NCBI GenBank assembly: GCA_019416455.1
Contig: DXXG01000015.1
Coordinates: 62,001-126,000 of the forward strand
Direction: 5' to 3'
Source: Clostridiales bacterium
Lineage (GTDB): Bacteria; Bacillota; Clostridia; Oscillospirales; Acutalibacteraceae
Length of the DNA: 64,000 bases
In this document: positions 41,522 to 50,253 of the stretch, one piece after another
Position numbering within the stretch: position 1 is the stretch's first letter
Layout: every line of letters begins with the position of its first letter
Made by a program: the position numbers and the translations under genes
The notes under the pieces: generated by a model
Databases searched by the model: none
The model's input: the letters and a program-made list of their open reading frames with translations, nothing else
What the model was told of the DNA's origin: nothing

Positions 41522-43507
41522 TTACCACAGGTTCTTCCCAGCGTCTTCCTTGGAAGCGAAGGGGCCGGGCACCACGTCGGCGCCGCGATGCTCGCCGAAG
41601 TAGTCGCGGTCGAAGGTGATGGGAGTACCATCGGGGTTCTCGAAGTACTCTTCCGGCTCGAAAGCCTTGCCCAGAGTGCCGGTGTACACCATCTCGTCCT
41701 TGAAGCCTTCCAGGAAATCATACACGTTGGTGGTCAGCACGGGCTTGCCGTCCTTCTCAGTGATCTCAACGGTCACCTGATGCTCGTTGTCCACCAGGCC
41801 GTCTTCCTCGTGCTTCCAAGCCTTGGCGCCGTTGAAGTACACGTTGCCCTTGGACCACACAGGCAGATGAGAATCGTGGGCGGGAGCCAGCTTTCTCATG
41901 TTGGGAGTTTCGGAGTCCATGTCGAACTGAGCGATCCACTCCTCGTAGGTGGGATACTCGTCCCAAACATGGGTGCCCACTTCACGGTTCTCCTCGTCGT
42001 GGCCATCGTCGCTGTCGTGGGGAGTGATGATGGGATCACTAGGCCACTTCTGGACGAAGATGTTGTTATAGAACCGGTCGTCACCGTGGAGGAAGGTCAT
42101 GAAGCCCATGACTTCGGTGCGGTGGGGGATATGATAGGGAGTGTACCGGGGATAGGTGCCGCCGCCCACGCAGGTGAGAGCGCCGCAGATCAGGTTGTGG
42201 ACCATGGCCACGCCCTGAGTGGCGAAACGCAGGGTGGCGTCAGACAGCAGAATGTTGTTGTCGATGAGGGTGGGGCCGTGGCTCACTTCCACGAAGATAT
42301 CCTGGCTCATCATGCCGCCCTTCAGACGGTCAGCGAAGGCAGGCTTCTGGTTGTTGTACAGCACGTTCTGGGTGATCCGGGTGCCCTGAGCTTCCCAGTC
42401 GCACCAGATGCCCATGGTGCAGTCGTGGATCCAGTTGCGGCGGAAGATCACGTCGATAGCGGCGTGGAGCTTGATGCCGGCGATCTCAGCGCCGCCCAGT
42501 TCCATCATGTTGTTGATGTGATGGATGTGGTTGTCCTCGATGATGGAGAACACAGCGCCCATACGGCCGATGATGCCGCCCTGCTCGCAGTTATGGATGT
42601 TGCAGCGGCGCACGATGTGGCTGCCCACGTTTTCCTTCAGCCAGCCATGATACTGACCGCGGCAGACAGCGTCCCGTTCCATCTGGGTGGGGGACTTGAC
42701 ATGCTTATAGGTGAAATAGTGGTCGTTATCGGGGTCAAGATACTTGCCCAGAGAGATACCGGCGCACTTGGAGTTGCTGATCTCGCAGTCCTCAATGATC
42801 CATCCCTTGGACCAGTGGGGGCCGATCATGCCGTCCTGGTAAGCGGCGGGAGGAGCCCAGGTAGTTGCGGCCTTGTTGATGTTGAAGCCGGTGACGGTGA
42901 TGTAGCCAACGCCGGTCTTGGAGGGCATGAAGCACTCACGACGCACGTTGATCTCCACGTTTTCCTCGTTGGGGTTCTTGCCCTGGAAGTTGCCGTAGAT
43001 CACGGTGTAATCCCCGTCCTGCTCAGCATACCACTTATAGGTGCTGGCTTCCGGCTCCCAAGAGCACTTGTACACTTCACCCTTGACGCACTCCTCGATG
43101 CTGCCGGCCTCATACATGGCCTTGTCATTGAGGTACACGCAGCCGGTGTGCTTGCTGCGGCCGGCAAAGTACCAGTCGCCGTACACATAGGTGGTGTAGG
43201 GGTTGTAGTCGCCGAAAATGCCATTGGCAACGCGGCAGACCCAGGTGTTGCCCTCATAGGGCTCCCAACCCTTGATGACTTCAGCACCGGTGATGATAGC
43301 TCCCAGAGGCTCCACGCTGCGATAGGTGATCCGGGCGTCCTCGGTGCCGGCGTTCTGGGGGTCTACATATTCCCGATAGACACCGGGGCCAACTAAGACT
43401 TCGTCGCCGGGCTTGGCGATCTTAGCAGCATCGTTGATGTGCTTAAAAGGTCTTTCCTGAGAACCATTTCCGTCCCGGAAAGCGTTGGCAGCAACATAAA
43501 TTTTCAT
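41522..43507 (-). CDS. Right-handed parallel beta-helix protein, likely carbohydrate-active
   Basis: 661 residues from ATG 43507 (GAGGAGTTTCGCA upstream). The start MKIYVAANAFRDGNGSQERPFKHINDAAKIAKPGDEV is the N-terminal cap of pectate-lyase-like beta-helix enzymes; the middle has successive Asn/His-rich rungs (IEDNHIHHINNMMELGGAEI, TRITQNVLYNNQKPAFADRL). No signal peptide or membrane anchor, so it is probably cytoplasmic. Codon use is highly biased and the promoter is near consensus, suggesting strong expression. Glycoside hydrolase or lyase action on oligosaccharides is the best guess; family number uncertain. Confidence 0.85.
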   Translation of the reverse strand: MKIYVAANAFRDGNGSQERPFKHINDAAKIAKPGDEVLVGPGVYREYVDPQNAGTEDARITYRSVEPLGAIITGAEVIKGWEPYEGNTWVCRVANGIFGDYNPYTTYVYGDWYFAGRSKHTGCVYLNDKAMYEAGSIEECVKGEVYKCSWEPEASTYKWYAEQDGDYTVIYGNFQGKNPNEENVEINVRRECFMPSKTGVGYITVTGFNINKAATTWAPPAAYQDGMIGPHWSKGWIIEDCEISNSKCAGISLGKYLDPDNDHYFTYKHVKSPTQMERDAVCRGQYHGWLKENVGSHIVRRCNIHNCEQGGIIGRMGAVFSIIEDNHIHHINNMMELGGAEIAGIKLHAAIDVIFRRNWIHDCTMGIWCDWEAQGTRITQNVLYNNQKPAFADRLKGGMMSQDIFVEVSHGPTLIDNNILLSDATLRFATQGVAMVHNLICGALTCVGGGTYPRYTPYHIPHRTEVMGFMTFLHGDDRFYNNIFVQKWPSDPIITPHDSDDGHDEENREVGTHVWDEYPTYEEWIAQFDMDSETPNMRKLAPAHDSHLPVWSKGNVYFNGAKAWKHEEDGLVDNEHQVTVEITEKDGKPVLTTNVYDFLEGFKDEMVYTGTLGKAFEPEEYFENPDGTPITFDRDYFGEHRGADVVPGPFASKEDAGKNLW

Positions 43508-43562
43508 TGCGAAACTCCTCCATTTGTCCAAAAATTTGAGCAAAAAAGACTGCTTACTTATT

Positions 43563-43591
43563 ATAATATAACAAGGCTGAGGGCCTGTCAA
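43563..43591 (-). promoter_or_regulatory. Strong promoter of the beta-helix protein gene
   Basis: Minus-strand TTGACA (43586-43591), 17 bp, TATTAT (43563-43568). Confidence 0.88.
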
Positions 43592-43795
43592 GGCAGTGGG
43601 GGAGAAAAATGTTGGATCAACGGCTCCTTTTTACTCATGGATGATGAGCGGATGAAATGACTTTTTTGATACAGTGTAATTGCAGGAAGAGTGAGTTACG
43701 CTTGCAGATGTTTCTGGAAAACATCTGTATTAAAAGAAAATATTCGTATAATTTTGTGAATTTGAATTTTTATGATAAAAATTATGCAGAAAATC

Positions 43796-43825
43796 TTGAC
43801 AATGTTTTTTCGCTGGGTGTATAAT
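43796..43825 (+). promoter_or_regulatory. Strong orphan promoter
   Basis: TTGACA (43796-43801), 18 bp, TATAAT (43820-43825), both perfect hexamers, in an A/T-rich gap. No plus-strand gene follows before the terminator at 43891. Confidence 0.75.
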
Positions 43826-43831
43826 CCCCAT

Positions 43832-43936
43832 TGTGGAAAGCAAAGCAGCTTTACCGCACGGAATGTTTTTCTGCCGGAATAAAACGGGGCAAAAGACGCC
43901 TTGAAAGGTATCCAGACCTTTCAAGGCGTCTTTTTA
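43832..43936 (+). ncRNA. Candidate small RNA
   Basis: Predicted ~105-nt transcript between the orphan consensus promoter and the strong terminator at 43891-43933. It holds no ORF with a ribosome site. Segments CCCCAT and ACGGGG, and CCGCACGG and CTGCCGG, may pair. No known RNA family recognised. It is convergent with, and overlaps the terminator of, the histidine kinase gene. Confidence 0.5.
43891..43933. terminator. Bidirectional terminator
   Basis: 19-bp perfect stem AAAAGACGCCTTGAAAGGT (43891-43909) and its complement (43915-43933) with 5-base loop. Ends the two-component/ABC operon on the minus strand and the candidate RNA on the plus strand. Confidence 0.9.
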
Positions 43937-43965
43937 CTGTTTAAAGGAGAGTGGCATCTCTTGAG

Positions 43966-44871
43966 TTATGCGTGTGGCTTACTGCTGGATGGGAAGGAAA
44001 GGGTCACGGTCAGCCGGCCGTCGCCGTATGCCGCGCCGATGGTACCTCCCATCCGTTCCGTCAGCAGTTTGGCAATGGAAAGTCCCAGACCAGTGGAGTT
44101 CCGAGCGGCCTCCACGGTGTAGAACCTGTCAAAAAGTCGTCCGGCCGCAACTTGGTCCAGGCCGGGAGCCAGGTTGGAAAAGGCGATGGTCCCTGTCTCG
44201 TCCAGGGTGACGGCCAAGTCTCCGGCGCTGTATTTCAAAGCGTTTCCCAAAATGTTCCCCAGTACCCGGTTCAGTGCGCTGGGATCCAGGAGCCGCTCCA
44301 CTTTGGTTTGGGGAAGTGTCACCTCCGGAGTGATGCAGCGGCTTTCAAAAGTGCCGTAAAAGGAGAGCAGTGACTCTTCCAGGGCACGGCCCAGGTCCAC
44401 CGTCCGAAGGTCCAGCTCCTGGGAGGAGGCCGCCACAGAGTAGCGGAACAATTCCTCCGTCAGCCGTTTCATGGCCTGAGTCCTGTTTTCGATCTGTTCT
44501 AAGTATCGAAGGGTATCCGGGGGCAGGGACTGACCTTTCAGCAGCTCCAAGTACCCGCAGATGGCTGTGAGTGGTGTGCGTAGGTCGTGGGACATGTTGG
44601 CAACGCCTTCTTTTAGTTCCCGGTCTCCCTGCTGATAACGCAGCCTGTCCCGGCGCAGGTCTCGTAGTTCTTGATTGAGACAGGACGCAAGCCGCCGCAT
44701 CTCCCGGTCCCGAGTGGAGAGGGAGAGCAGAGTGTTGGTTTCTTCCGTAAGCCGTTCCTTCAGACTTTCCCGCAGCTGCCGGGCGCCTTTGCGCAGAAAA
44801 TACACCTTGACCCCTAAAGCGGCTAAGGCAATAGTCAGCAGCAGGATGACAGTCCACAGGACGGCGATCAT
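43966..44871 (-). CDS. Sensor histidine kinase
   Basis: 301 residues from ATG 44871. One N-terminal membrane helix (WTVILLLTIALAALGVKVYF) with almost no extracytoplasmic loop, a coiled linker, then DHp with phospho-acceptor His95 (NMSHDLRTPLTAI) and the HATPase with N-box NILGNALKYS and G2 box GLGLSIAKLL. A sensor without an outer domain often senses at the membrane or through a partner transporter. Last gene of the regulator-ABC operon. Confidence 0.93.
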   Translation of the reverse strand: MIAVLWTVILLLTIALAALGVKVYFLRKGARQLRESLKERLTEETNTLLSLSTRDREMRRLASCLNQELRDLRRDRLRYQQGDRELKEGVANMSHDLRTPLTAICGYLELLKGQSLPPDTLRYLEQIENRTQAMKRLTEELFRYSVAASSQELDLRTVDLGRALEESLLSFYGTFESRCITPEVTLPQTKVERLLDPSALNRVLGNILGNALKYSAGDLAVTLDETGTIAFSNLAPGLDQVAAGRLFDRFYTVEAARNSTGLGLSIAKLLTERMGGTIGAAYGDGRLTVTLSFPSSSKPHA

Positions 44872-44881
44872 AAAAACACCC

Positions 44882-45727
44882 CTATTTGATATCTTTTTGA
44901 CGGAACAGCGTAAGGCCAATGAAAGTGACTAGGGCAAAAAACAGGGCACTGAAAAGCAACAAGGCCCCAAAGGTATTCGCCTGGACCATGGTGAATTGAA
45001 CGGCCTGGCAGGCGGGGAGGAAGTTCCAGAGAAATTCCAGGACGGCCCGAGGGGCTCCCGTGAGGTAGTCCGGATTGGGGACTTCTGGCAGGTTCGGGTC
45101 CGCGGTGTAGATGGTGACATTGTCACCCAGGGTCTGCTGGGTAAATTGGGGAACGGTCTCCGGCTCACTCAAAGAATTGTAAATGATCTGCGAGGTGCCG
45201 AACAGGACGAACGCCACCAGTAGGCCGAAGATGATGCCTGTGGACCGATCGGAGGACAGGGCGGCTACCAGCACTGCCAACGCTCCGGCAGCGATTCCCG
45301 ATATCAGGGAACAGAGAATGTATCCCAGCAAAGCTTCGCAGCTCAGGGTGAACATGCGCCCGTCCAGTAGACCGTACACCGTTCCGGCTCCCATAGGCCC
45401 AACGGAGAAACACACAGTGGCAAGGACAGTCACCAGAGCGTGGGACAGGTAGATCTGTCCTTTGGTGTGGCCGCAGATCAGCTTGTTGCGGATGGTTTTA
45501 TGGGAAAAGTCCGCCCCAATGAACAGCCCGCAGAACGCGGCGGCCGCGAAGGGCAGGAACATGGTGAAGGAGAAGAAGTTCTGATGTTCCATGCCCTGTG
45601 CTGCGTTTGCTCCTTGAGCGGAGTTTTTCATCAGCCATACCTCTAGCAGGGCCAGACAGAGCGTGCCCATATACAGGGATCTGCTGCGGACCAGCCGGTA
45701 CAGGTCCGCCGAAAGTAAAGATCTCAT
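44882..45727 (-). CDS. ABC-2-type permease (second of two)
   Basis: 281 residues from ATG 45727 with AAGGAGGTG. Six predicted helices. N-terminal LLSADLYRLVRSRSLYMG and GADFSHKTIRNKLICGHTKGQIY are like those of lantibiotic-immunity permeases (LanE/LanG, CprB/C) and ABC-2 proteins. It resembles the neighbouring permease in layout, e.g. VPNPDYLTGAPRA here and VPNPNYLQGLPRT there, so they are paralogues. Confidence 0.88.
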   Translation of the reverse strand: MRSLLSADLYRLVRSRSLYMGTLCLALLEVWLMKNSAQGANAAQGMEHQNFFSFTMFLPFAAAAFCGLFIGADFSHKTIRNKLICGHTKGQIYLSHALVTVLATVCFSVGPMGAGTVYGLLDGRMFTLSCEALLGYILCSLISGIAAGALAVLVAALSSDRSTGIIFGLLVAFVLFGTSQIIYNSLSEPETVPQFTQQTLGDNVTIYTADPNLPEVPNPDYLTGAPRAVLEFLWNFLPACQAVQFTMVQANTFGALLLFSALFFALVTFIGLTLFRQKDIK

Positions 45728-45740
45728 TACGCACACCTCC

Positions 45741-46583
45741 TTATTTCACGTCCTTGCGGACGAACAGGATCAATCCCACGGCGGTGGTCAGAGCGGTGAA
45801 CACCATGCCCAAAGCCAGCAAAAGCAAGGGATGATCCAAGGCGGTGAACGCTACCGCAAAACACTGGCTGGTGGGCAGAAAGTACAGGAAGAAGGTGCAG
45901 AGCGTCCGGGGCAGTCCCTGAAGATAGTTGGGGTTTGGCACCATGGGAGCACCGTATTCCGTGAGATAACCCACCTGTCCGTTTTCCAGGATCTGGGTGG
46001 ATTCCTGCACCAGTTCCGGTTCCAGCAGTGCGGTCATCAAGCTCTGCCCCACAAACAGCAGGGCAAAGGCCAGCAGGATGCCCACCACCAAGCCCACCGC
46101 TCGGTTGGAGACCAGCATCGCCAGCATGGTGGAAAAAGAGGCTGCCGCCACTCCTATCACACAAGAGCAGACGAGATAGGCGGCTAAGGCTTGGGCGCTC
46201 AGGTGGAATCCCCCCACCAGAGGGATCCCCACAGCCAGGCCTGTGAGGATAGCCACGACGGAAAACGACAGAGAGACCACGACGGCCAGGATCAGGTCGG
46301 CAGTGTAGATCTTCCAGCGGGGGATCCCCGCCGTCAGTTTGCTGCGCAGGGTACCGTCGGCGTATTCCGAACCCAGAAAGATGCCGCAGAAAGCGGGCAT
46401 GGCCAAAACTGCCAGCATGGGGTAGAAGAAAAAGGCTTCCTCCAGACCGCCTTTCCAGTTTAAGATTCCCTTGTAGCTAGAGAGCAGAGTGTAGAGCTCC
46501 ACTCCCGCGGCGCCAAGAAGTCCCGCGTAGAACACTTTGCTTCGCAGCAGCCGGTAAAAGTTGGCGGAAAGAAGGTCACTCAT
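45741..46583 (-). CDS. ABC-2-type permease (first of two)
   Basis: 280 residues from ATG 46583, which overlaps the ATPase gene end by 8 bases. About six membrane helices; LLSANFYRLLRSKVFYAGLLG start and GSEYADGTLRSKLTAGIPRWKIY loop parallel the second permease. With the ATPase it should form a heteromeric exporter of amphipathic peptides. Confidence 0.88.
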   Translation of the reverse strand: MSDLLSANFYRLLRSKVFYAGLLGAAGVELYTLLSSYKGILNWKGGLEEAFFFYPMLAVLAMPAFCGIFLGSEYADGTLRSKLTAGIPRWKIYTADLILAVVVSLSFSVVAILTGLAVGIPLVGGFHLSAQALAAYLVCSCVIGVAAASFSTMLAMLVSNRAVGLVVGILLAFALLFVGQSLMTALLEPELVQESTQILENGQVGYLTEYGAPMVPNPNYLQGLPRTLCTFFLYFLPTSQCFAVAFTALDHPLLLLALGMVFTALTTAVGLILFVRKDVK

Positions 46584-47490
46584 TTCGTTCCCCTCCCACC
46601 AGATTGATGTAGTAGCTCTCCAAAGACTCATCCCGCTCTTTTAAGGAGAGAAGCTGGCACTGTTCTTTGCTCAGTTCTTCCACTAGCTGGGAGATGTTCA
46701 CTGTGCCGTAGATGTCCACCGAGGTGTCATCCACCACACTGTATTCCATTTTCTGGCGGTCCAGCACCCACACCAGCGCCTGGACGTTGGTCACCTGGGC
46801 CCGGACGCATTTCCGACAGGCGGCTTCCAGTTCCTGAGCGCTCACTTCTCGCACCATACGGCCCCCATCGATGAAGCCGTAGTGGGTGGCCAGCTTGGAG
46901 AGTTCGTCCAGGATGTGGCTGGAGATCAGCACAGTGATCTGCCGTTCCCGGTTCAGTTTCAGGATCAGCTCCCGTATCTCTACGATGCCCTGAGGGTCCA
47001 GGCCGTTGACCGGTTCATCCAGTACCAGAAAGTCGGGATCGCCGCACAGCGCCACGGCAATACCCAGCCGCTGCTTCATACCCAGGGAGAAATTCCTGGC
47101 TTTTTTCTTTCCGGTGTTTTCCAGCCCCACCAGCCGCAGCAGTTCCGGGATCTCCCTGTCGTCGGGAAGCCCCAGCACACGGCACTGCATTTTCAGATTG
47201 TCCACAGCGGTCATGTCCGGGTAAAGAGAAGGTGTCTCCACTACGGCTCCCATCCGACGCCGTGCTTTGGAAAGGCCTTTTTCGCCCCAGCGCTTGCCGT
47301 AAAGGGTGTAGCCTCCGGCAGTGGGGTCTTGCAGCCCACACACCACCCGGATGAGGGTGGTCTTGCCTGCGCCGTTTTTTCCCACCAGGCCGTAAATGGA
47401 ACCTCTGGGCACATGCATCGTCAAACTGTCCAGGGCCTTGAAGCGGCGGTAATGCTTGCAAAGGCCCGTTGTTTCCAAAACGTATTCCAT
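46576..47490 (-). CDS. ABC transporter ATPase of peptide-resistance type
   Basis: 304 residues, AAGGAGG before ATG 47490. Walker A GKNGAGKTT, signature NFSLGMKQRLGIAVAL, Walker B FLVLDEPVNGLDP. LSLGMKQR-type signature and domain length match the LanF/BcrA/CprA group that protects against lantibiotics and bacitracin. A further C-terminal ~80 residues form the regulatory extension typical of this group. Confidence 0.93.
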   Translation of the reverse strand: MEYVLETTGLCKHYRRFKALDSLTMHVPRGSIYGLVGKNGAGKTTLIRVVCGLQDPTAGGYTLYGKRWGEKGLSKARRRMGAVVETPSLYPDMTAVDNLKMQCRVLGLPDDREIPELLRLVGLENTGKKKARNFSLGMKQRLGIAVALCGDPDFLVLDEPVNGLDPQGIVEIRELILKLNRERQITVLISSHILDELSKLATHYGFIDGGRMVREVSAQELEAACRKCVRAQVTNVQALVWVLDRQKMEYSVVDDTSVDIYGTVNISQLVEELSKEQCQLLSLKERDESLESYYINLVGGERNE

Positions 47491-47521
47491 GATCGTGATA
47501 CCTCCTTGTGGATCTGGGAGT

Positions 47522-47578
47522 ATCTTACAGGGGAAAGGTCAAGACAGCGGTCAAGAAAATCGTAAAGAAAGAGTAAAG
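47522..47578 (-). promoter_or_regulatory. Four direct repeats upstream of the ABC operon, likely response-regulator boxes
   Basis: On the plus strand GTCAAG at 47538 and 47550 and GTAAAG at 47562 and 47573 (CTTGAC/CTTTAC on the minus strand), spaced 12, 12 and 11. A TAAGAT -10 (47522-47527) follows, with no -35 at 17 bp. This is the layout of an OmpR-type activated promoter. Confidence 0.65.
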
Positions 47579-47598
47579 ATAGCAGTTTTCAGTCTGGC

Positions 47599-48279
47599 TC
47601 AGAGGGAATCTTCTTCCCTTTCCAGGTTTAGCTTGAAACCAATGCCCCACACGGCTTGGATCAGGTCCCTGCCTCCCACGTCCCGAAGCTTTTTTCGCAG
47701 GTTGCTCACATGCTGTTTTAAGGAGCTTTCCGTGCAGTCGGGGGTGTCCTGAGCAATGCGGTCCAGAATGACCGACTTTGCCACTGCTTGGGTGGGATTT
47801 TGCATCAGCAGCTTTAATATGGCGTATTCCGTTTTGGTAAGGTGGACCGGTTCTCCTCCCAGGGTCACTTCCCTGGAAAGGGTGTCTAGGGTAAGGTCCC
47901 CGGCGCGGTAGACAGGCGCGTCAGGGGAGGGGGATTTCCGCAGTTGTACCTGGATCCGGGCCAGCAGCTCCTTGATCTCGAAAGGCTTGGTGATATAATC
48001 TGCGGCGCCTCCCAAGAGCAGCCGCACCTTATCGTCCACTCCCACTTTGGCGCTGACCACGATCACCGGCACGCCGGAGAGTTTTTCCAATACCTGTTCT
48101 CCGGAAAGGCCGGGGAGCATCAGATCAAGCAGCACCAGGTCGGGCAGCTGTTTGGAAAGCAGGTACAGCGCTTCCGTTCCCGAGTAAGCGCGCTTTACCT
48201 GGTAGCCTTCCTTTTCCAGCACTTCCTCCAGCAAATCTCCAATGGGTTGATCGTCCTCGATAATGGCAATGGTTTTCAC
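47599..48279 (-). CDS. OmpR-family response regulator
   Basis: 226 residues, GTG start 48279 with AAGGAGGAG. Receiver domain: acidic IEDD, phospho-acceptor Asp52 (LVLLDLMLPG), Lys in ADYITKPFE. C-terminal winged helix with LTKTEYAILKLLMQNP and DTPDCTESSLKQHVSNLRKKL. Partner of the histidine kinase at the other end of the cluster. Likely activates the ABC genes through the direct repeats 20-80 bases downstream. Confidence 0.95.
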   Translation of the reverse strand: MKTIAIIEDDQPIGDLLEEVLEKEGYQVKRAYSGTEALYLLSKQLPDLVLLDLMLPGLSGEQVLEKLSGVPVIVVSAKVGVDDKVRLLLGGAADYITKPFEIKELLARIQVQLRKSPSPDAPVYRAGDLTLDTLSREVTLGGEPVHLTKTEYAILKLLMQNPTQAVAKSVILDRIAQDTPDCTESSLKQHVSNLRKKLRDVGGRDLIQAVWGIGFKLNLEREEDSL

Positions 48280-48310
48280 AAAGCTCCTCCTTCCCGGGCA
48301 CATTTATTTC

Positions 48311-48339
48311 AGGGTAGCGGAATTTCCCCAGGTTGTCAA
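48311..48339 (-). promoter_or_regulatory. Promoter of the response regulator gene
   Basis: TTGACA (48334-48339), 17 bp, TACCCT (48311-48316) on the minus strand; perfect -35, weak -10. Confidence 0.55.
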
Positions 48340-48387
48340 GGGTCCTGTTTTTGGGGGTTCGGGCGGCTGGGACAGGATTTTTATGGG

Positions 48388-48429
48388 GAAAAAAGAAAAC
48401 TGCCAGGGGACGGAATGTCCCTCGGCAGT
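48388..48429 (-). terminator. Terminator of the solute-binding lipoprotein gene
   Basis: ACTGCCAGGGGAC (48399-48411) / GTCCCTCGGCAGT (48417-48429), then TTTTCTTTTTT on the minus transcript. Confidence 0.85.
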
Positions 48430-48437
48430 CCTTGTTC

Positions 48438-50015
48438 TCAGCGTTTCCGAGCGTCGGTGAAGTCGATGCTCTGGTCCGGAGAGACGGTGATTCCCCGGGC
48501 GTCCGGATTTGTTGCGTAGTAGGTTTGATCTTGGAAGATGGGGTAGAACACGTAATTTTCCATCAGCAGGTTTTCCATCTCCTGGTAAGACGCCAGATCG
48601 AACTCCATAGATAGCAATGCTTGGTCATAAGCATCGTTTTGCAGCAGCGTGGGGGAAGCGGTGCTCTCAAAAGCCCGCAGTACATCGTAAGGCGTAGTGC
48701 CCCCCGCCCGAAGAGTGTACAAAGCGGCTTCGTAATCCCCAGAGGCGATCCTGCTTTGGAACTCGCTGTAAGACAGCCGCTCCAAATTAAAGGCATTGCC
48801 AAGCGTGGCGTTCCAAGCTGCCAGGAAGCAGTTGGTGACCGCCACCGACCAGGGATCGTCCAGACAGATTACCGTGATGCTGGGCACTTGCTCCAGATCC
48901 AGCTGACGCAGCAGGGAGGAAAGTCCCTGAGTGGCCTCGCTGTCTTGGAGGGTGTACGCCTGGGTGCCCTGGGCGTAGTAAGGTTCCCCGTCCAGAGTGA
49001 CGCAGGCGGGCATGATGCCCTGAGCTTCCACAGCGTTTGGACGCTGGGCCACCAAGTCAGCCCTTGTCAAGGTCTTGAAGAACAGGGAGCGGAGGGTGGT
49101 GTCCTCCAGTTTGTCGCACTGGGGGTTCAAAAGCAGACCGGTCACAGCGTCGTCCAAGGTGATCACTCCGCAGTCTTGTTCTTTGGCCTGTGTGGCCTGA
49201 GTCTCTGTCAAAGGCAGAATGTCCACTTGGCCTGACACCAGCGCCCCCACAGGATCTGCGTCCAGAGCGCTGTCATAATCGATGAGGAAGGTGACGCTGG
49301 CAGGTTGTACCTTCCTGTCTCCATGGTAGCTCTCCGAACGGGTCACTGTAATGGAGCGCTCTCCTGAGTCGGTCTGCCAAGCGTAAATATTGGCGAAGGT
49401 GAAAGGACCATTGGTGATAAGATACTCGGAAGAAAGGCCGTAGTGGCCGGTACACGCTTCAAAATAGGCTTGGTTGCAGGGCATATAAGGAGCCTGCGCG
49501 GTGAGCGCGGGAAAATCAGGATTACTCTCTTCCAGGCGGATCACTAAGGTGTGGTCATCCTCTGCCACTACACCCAGGGCAGAGGCATCCGCCTCGCCGC
49601 TGGCAAAAGCTGCCGCGTTTTGGATCATCATCAGTTCCTCTGCCGCAGTGCCTGTGCTGGAGGAAAGAGCCCGAGTGATGCCAAAGACAAAATCTTGAGC
49701 AGTAACAGGGGTGCCGTCACTCCACTGGGCGTTGGTGCGCAGAGAGAAGGTGAACTGCGTGGAGTCCTCATTGGATTTCCATTTTGTAGCTACACCCGGG
49801 ACTACTTCTCCTTCATCATCAATGCGGCATAGGCCTTCAAAAAGAGAATCGATCACCATCTCCGCTCCAGTACCTGAGGCGGTTTGGGGATCTAAGGACG
49901 TCACGTTCTGAGAGAGCAAGTAAGTAAAGGTTTGATCCGATTTATAGCTGCTGCACCCAGAGCACAGGCAGCAAAGCAGCACGCACAGCGTCGCGCAAAG
50001 AAGCCGTTTCCACAT
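48438..50015 (-). CDS. Peptide-type ABC solute-binding lipoprotein (SBP_bac_5)
   Basis: 525 residues from ATG 50015. Signal peptide with Cys-rich core and lipobox LCSGC. Mature protein follows the OppA/DppA pattern: SQNVTSLDPQTA, FEGLCRIDDEGEVVPGVATKW, RTNAQWSDGTPVTAQDFVFG. It would capture oligopeptides outside the cell. No permease or ATPase genes adjoin it, so it is an orphan receptor, possibly using a general Opp permease or acting as a pheromone receptor. A TATACT -10 candidate is at 50117-50122. Confidence 0.92.
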   Translation of the reverse strand: MWKRLLCATLCVLLCCLCSGCSSYKSDQTFTYLLSQNVTSLDPQTASGTGAEMVIDSLFEGLCRIDDEGEVVPGVATKWKSNEDSTQFTFSLRTNAQWSDGTPVTAQDFVFGITRALSSSTGTAAEELMMIQNAAAFASGEADASALGVVAEDDHTLVIRLEESNPDFPALTAQAPYMPCNQAYFEACTGHYGLSSEYLITNGPFTFANIYAWQTDSGERSITVTRSESYHGDRKVQPASVTFLIDYDSALDADPVGALVSGQVDILPLTETQATQAKEQDCGVITLDDAVTGLLLNPQCDKLEDTTLRSLFFKTLTRADLVAQRPNAVEAQGIMPACVTLDGEPYYAQGTQAYTLQDSEATQGLSSLLRQLDLEQVPSITVICLDDPWSVAVTNCFLAAWNATLGNAFNLERLSYSEFQSRIASGDYEAALYTLRAGGTTPYDVLRAFESTASPTLLQNDAYDQALLSMEFDLASYQEMENLLMENYVFYPIFQDQTYYATNPDARGITVSPDQSIDFTDARKR

Positions 50016-50210
50016 AATGGTATCCCCATTCCCGAAAAAAGTAAAAAGGCGGGCCTGGCCCAGCCTGGATCGTTTCTTTAAAGTCTTCCCCAATGGGAGC
50101 GGCAAGAACAAATTTTAGTATACACAGAGAAAAGCGGGCTATTGTTCCTAGGGAGAAAAAAGCTTTTTCGGGGTGATTTTTTCTCCGGATAGAAGGTCTG
50201 CGAGAAGGCA

Positions 50211-50240
50211 TAAAAAAATCCCTCCCCAGTTGGGGAGGGA
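50211..50240 (-). terminator. gpmI terminator
   Basis: TCCCTCCCC (50219-50227) / GGGGAGGGA (50232-50240) with T7 on the minus transcript. Confidence 0.9.
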
Positions 50241-50253
50241 CTGAAAGCGTTTC

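Noticed and set aside
41588..43396. 602-residue plus-strand open frame opposite the beta-helix gene.
   Set aside because: Shadow of a strongly codon-biased gene; composition (Val/His/Gly-rich) is typical of antisense translation.
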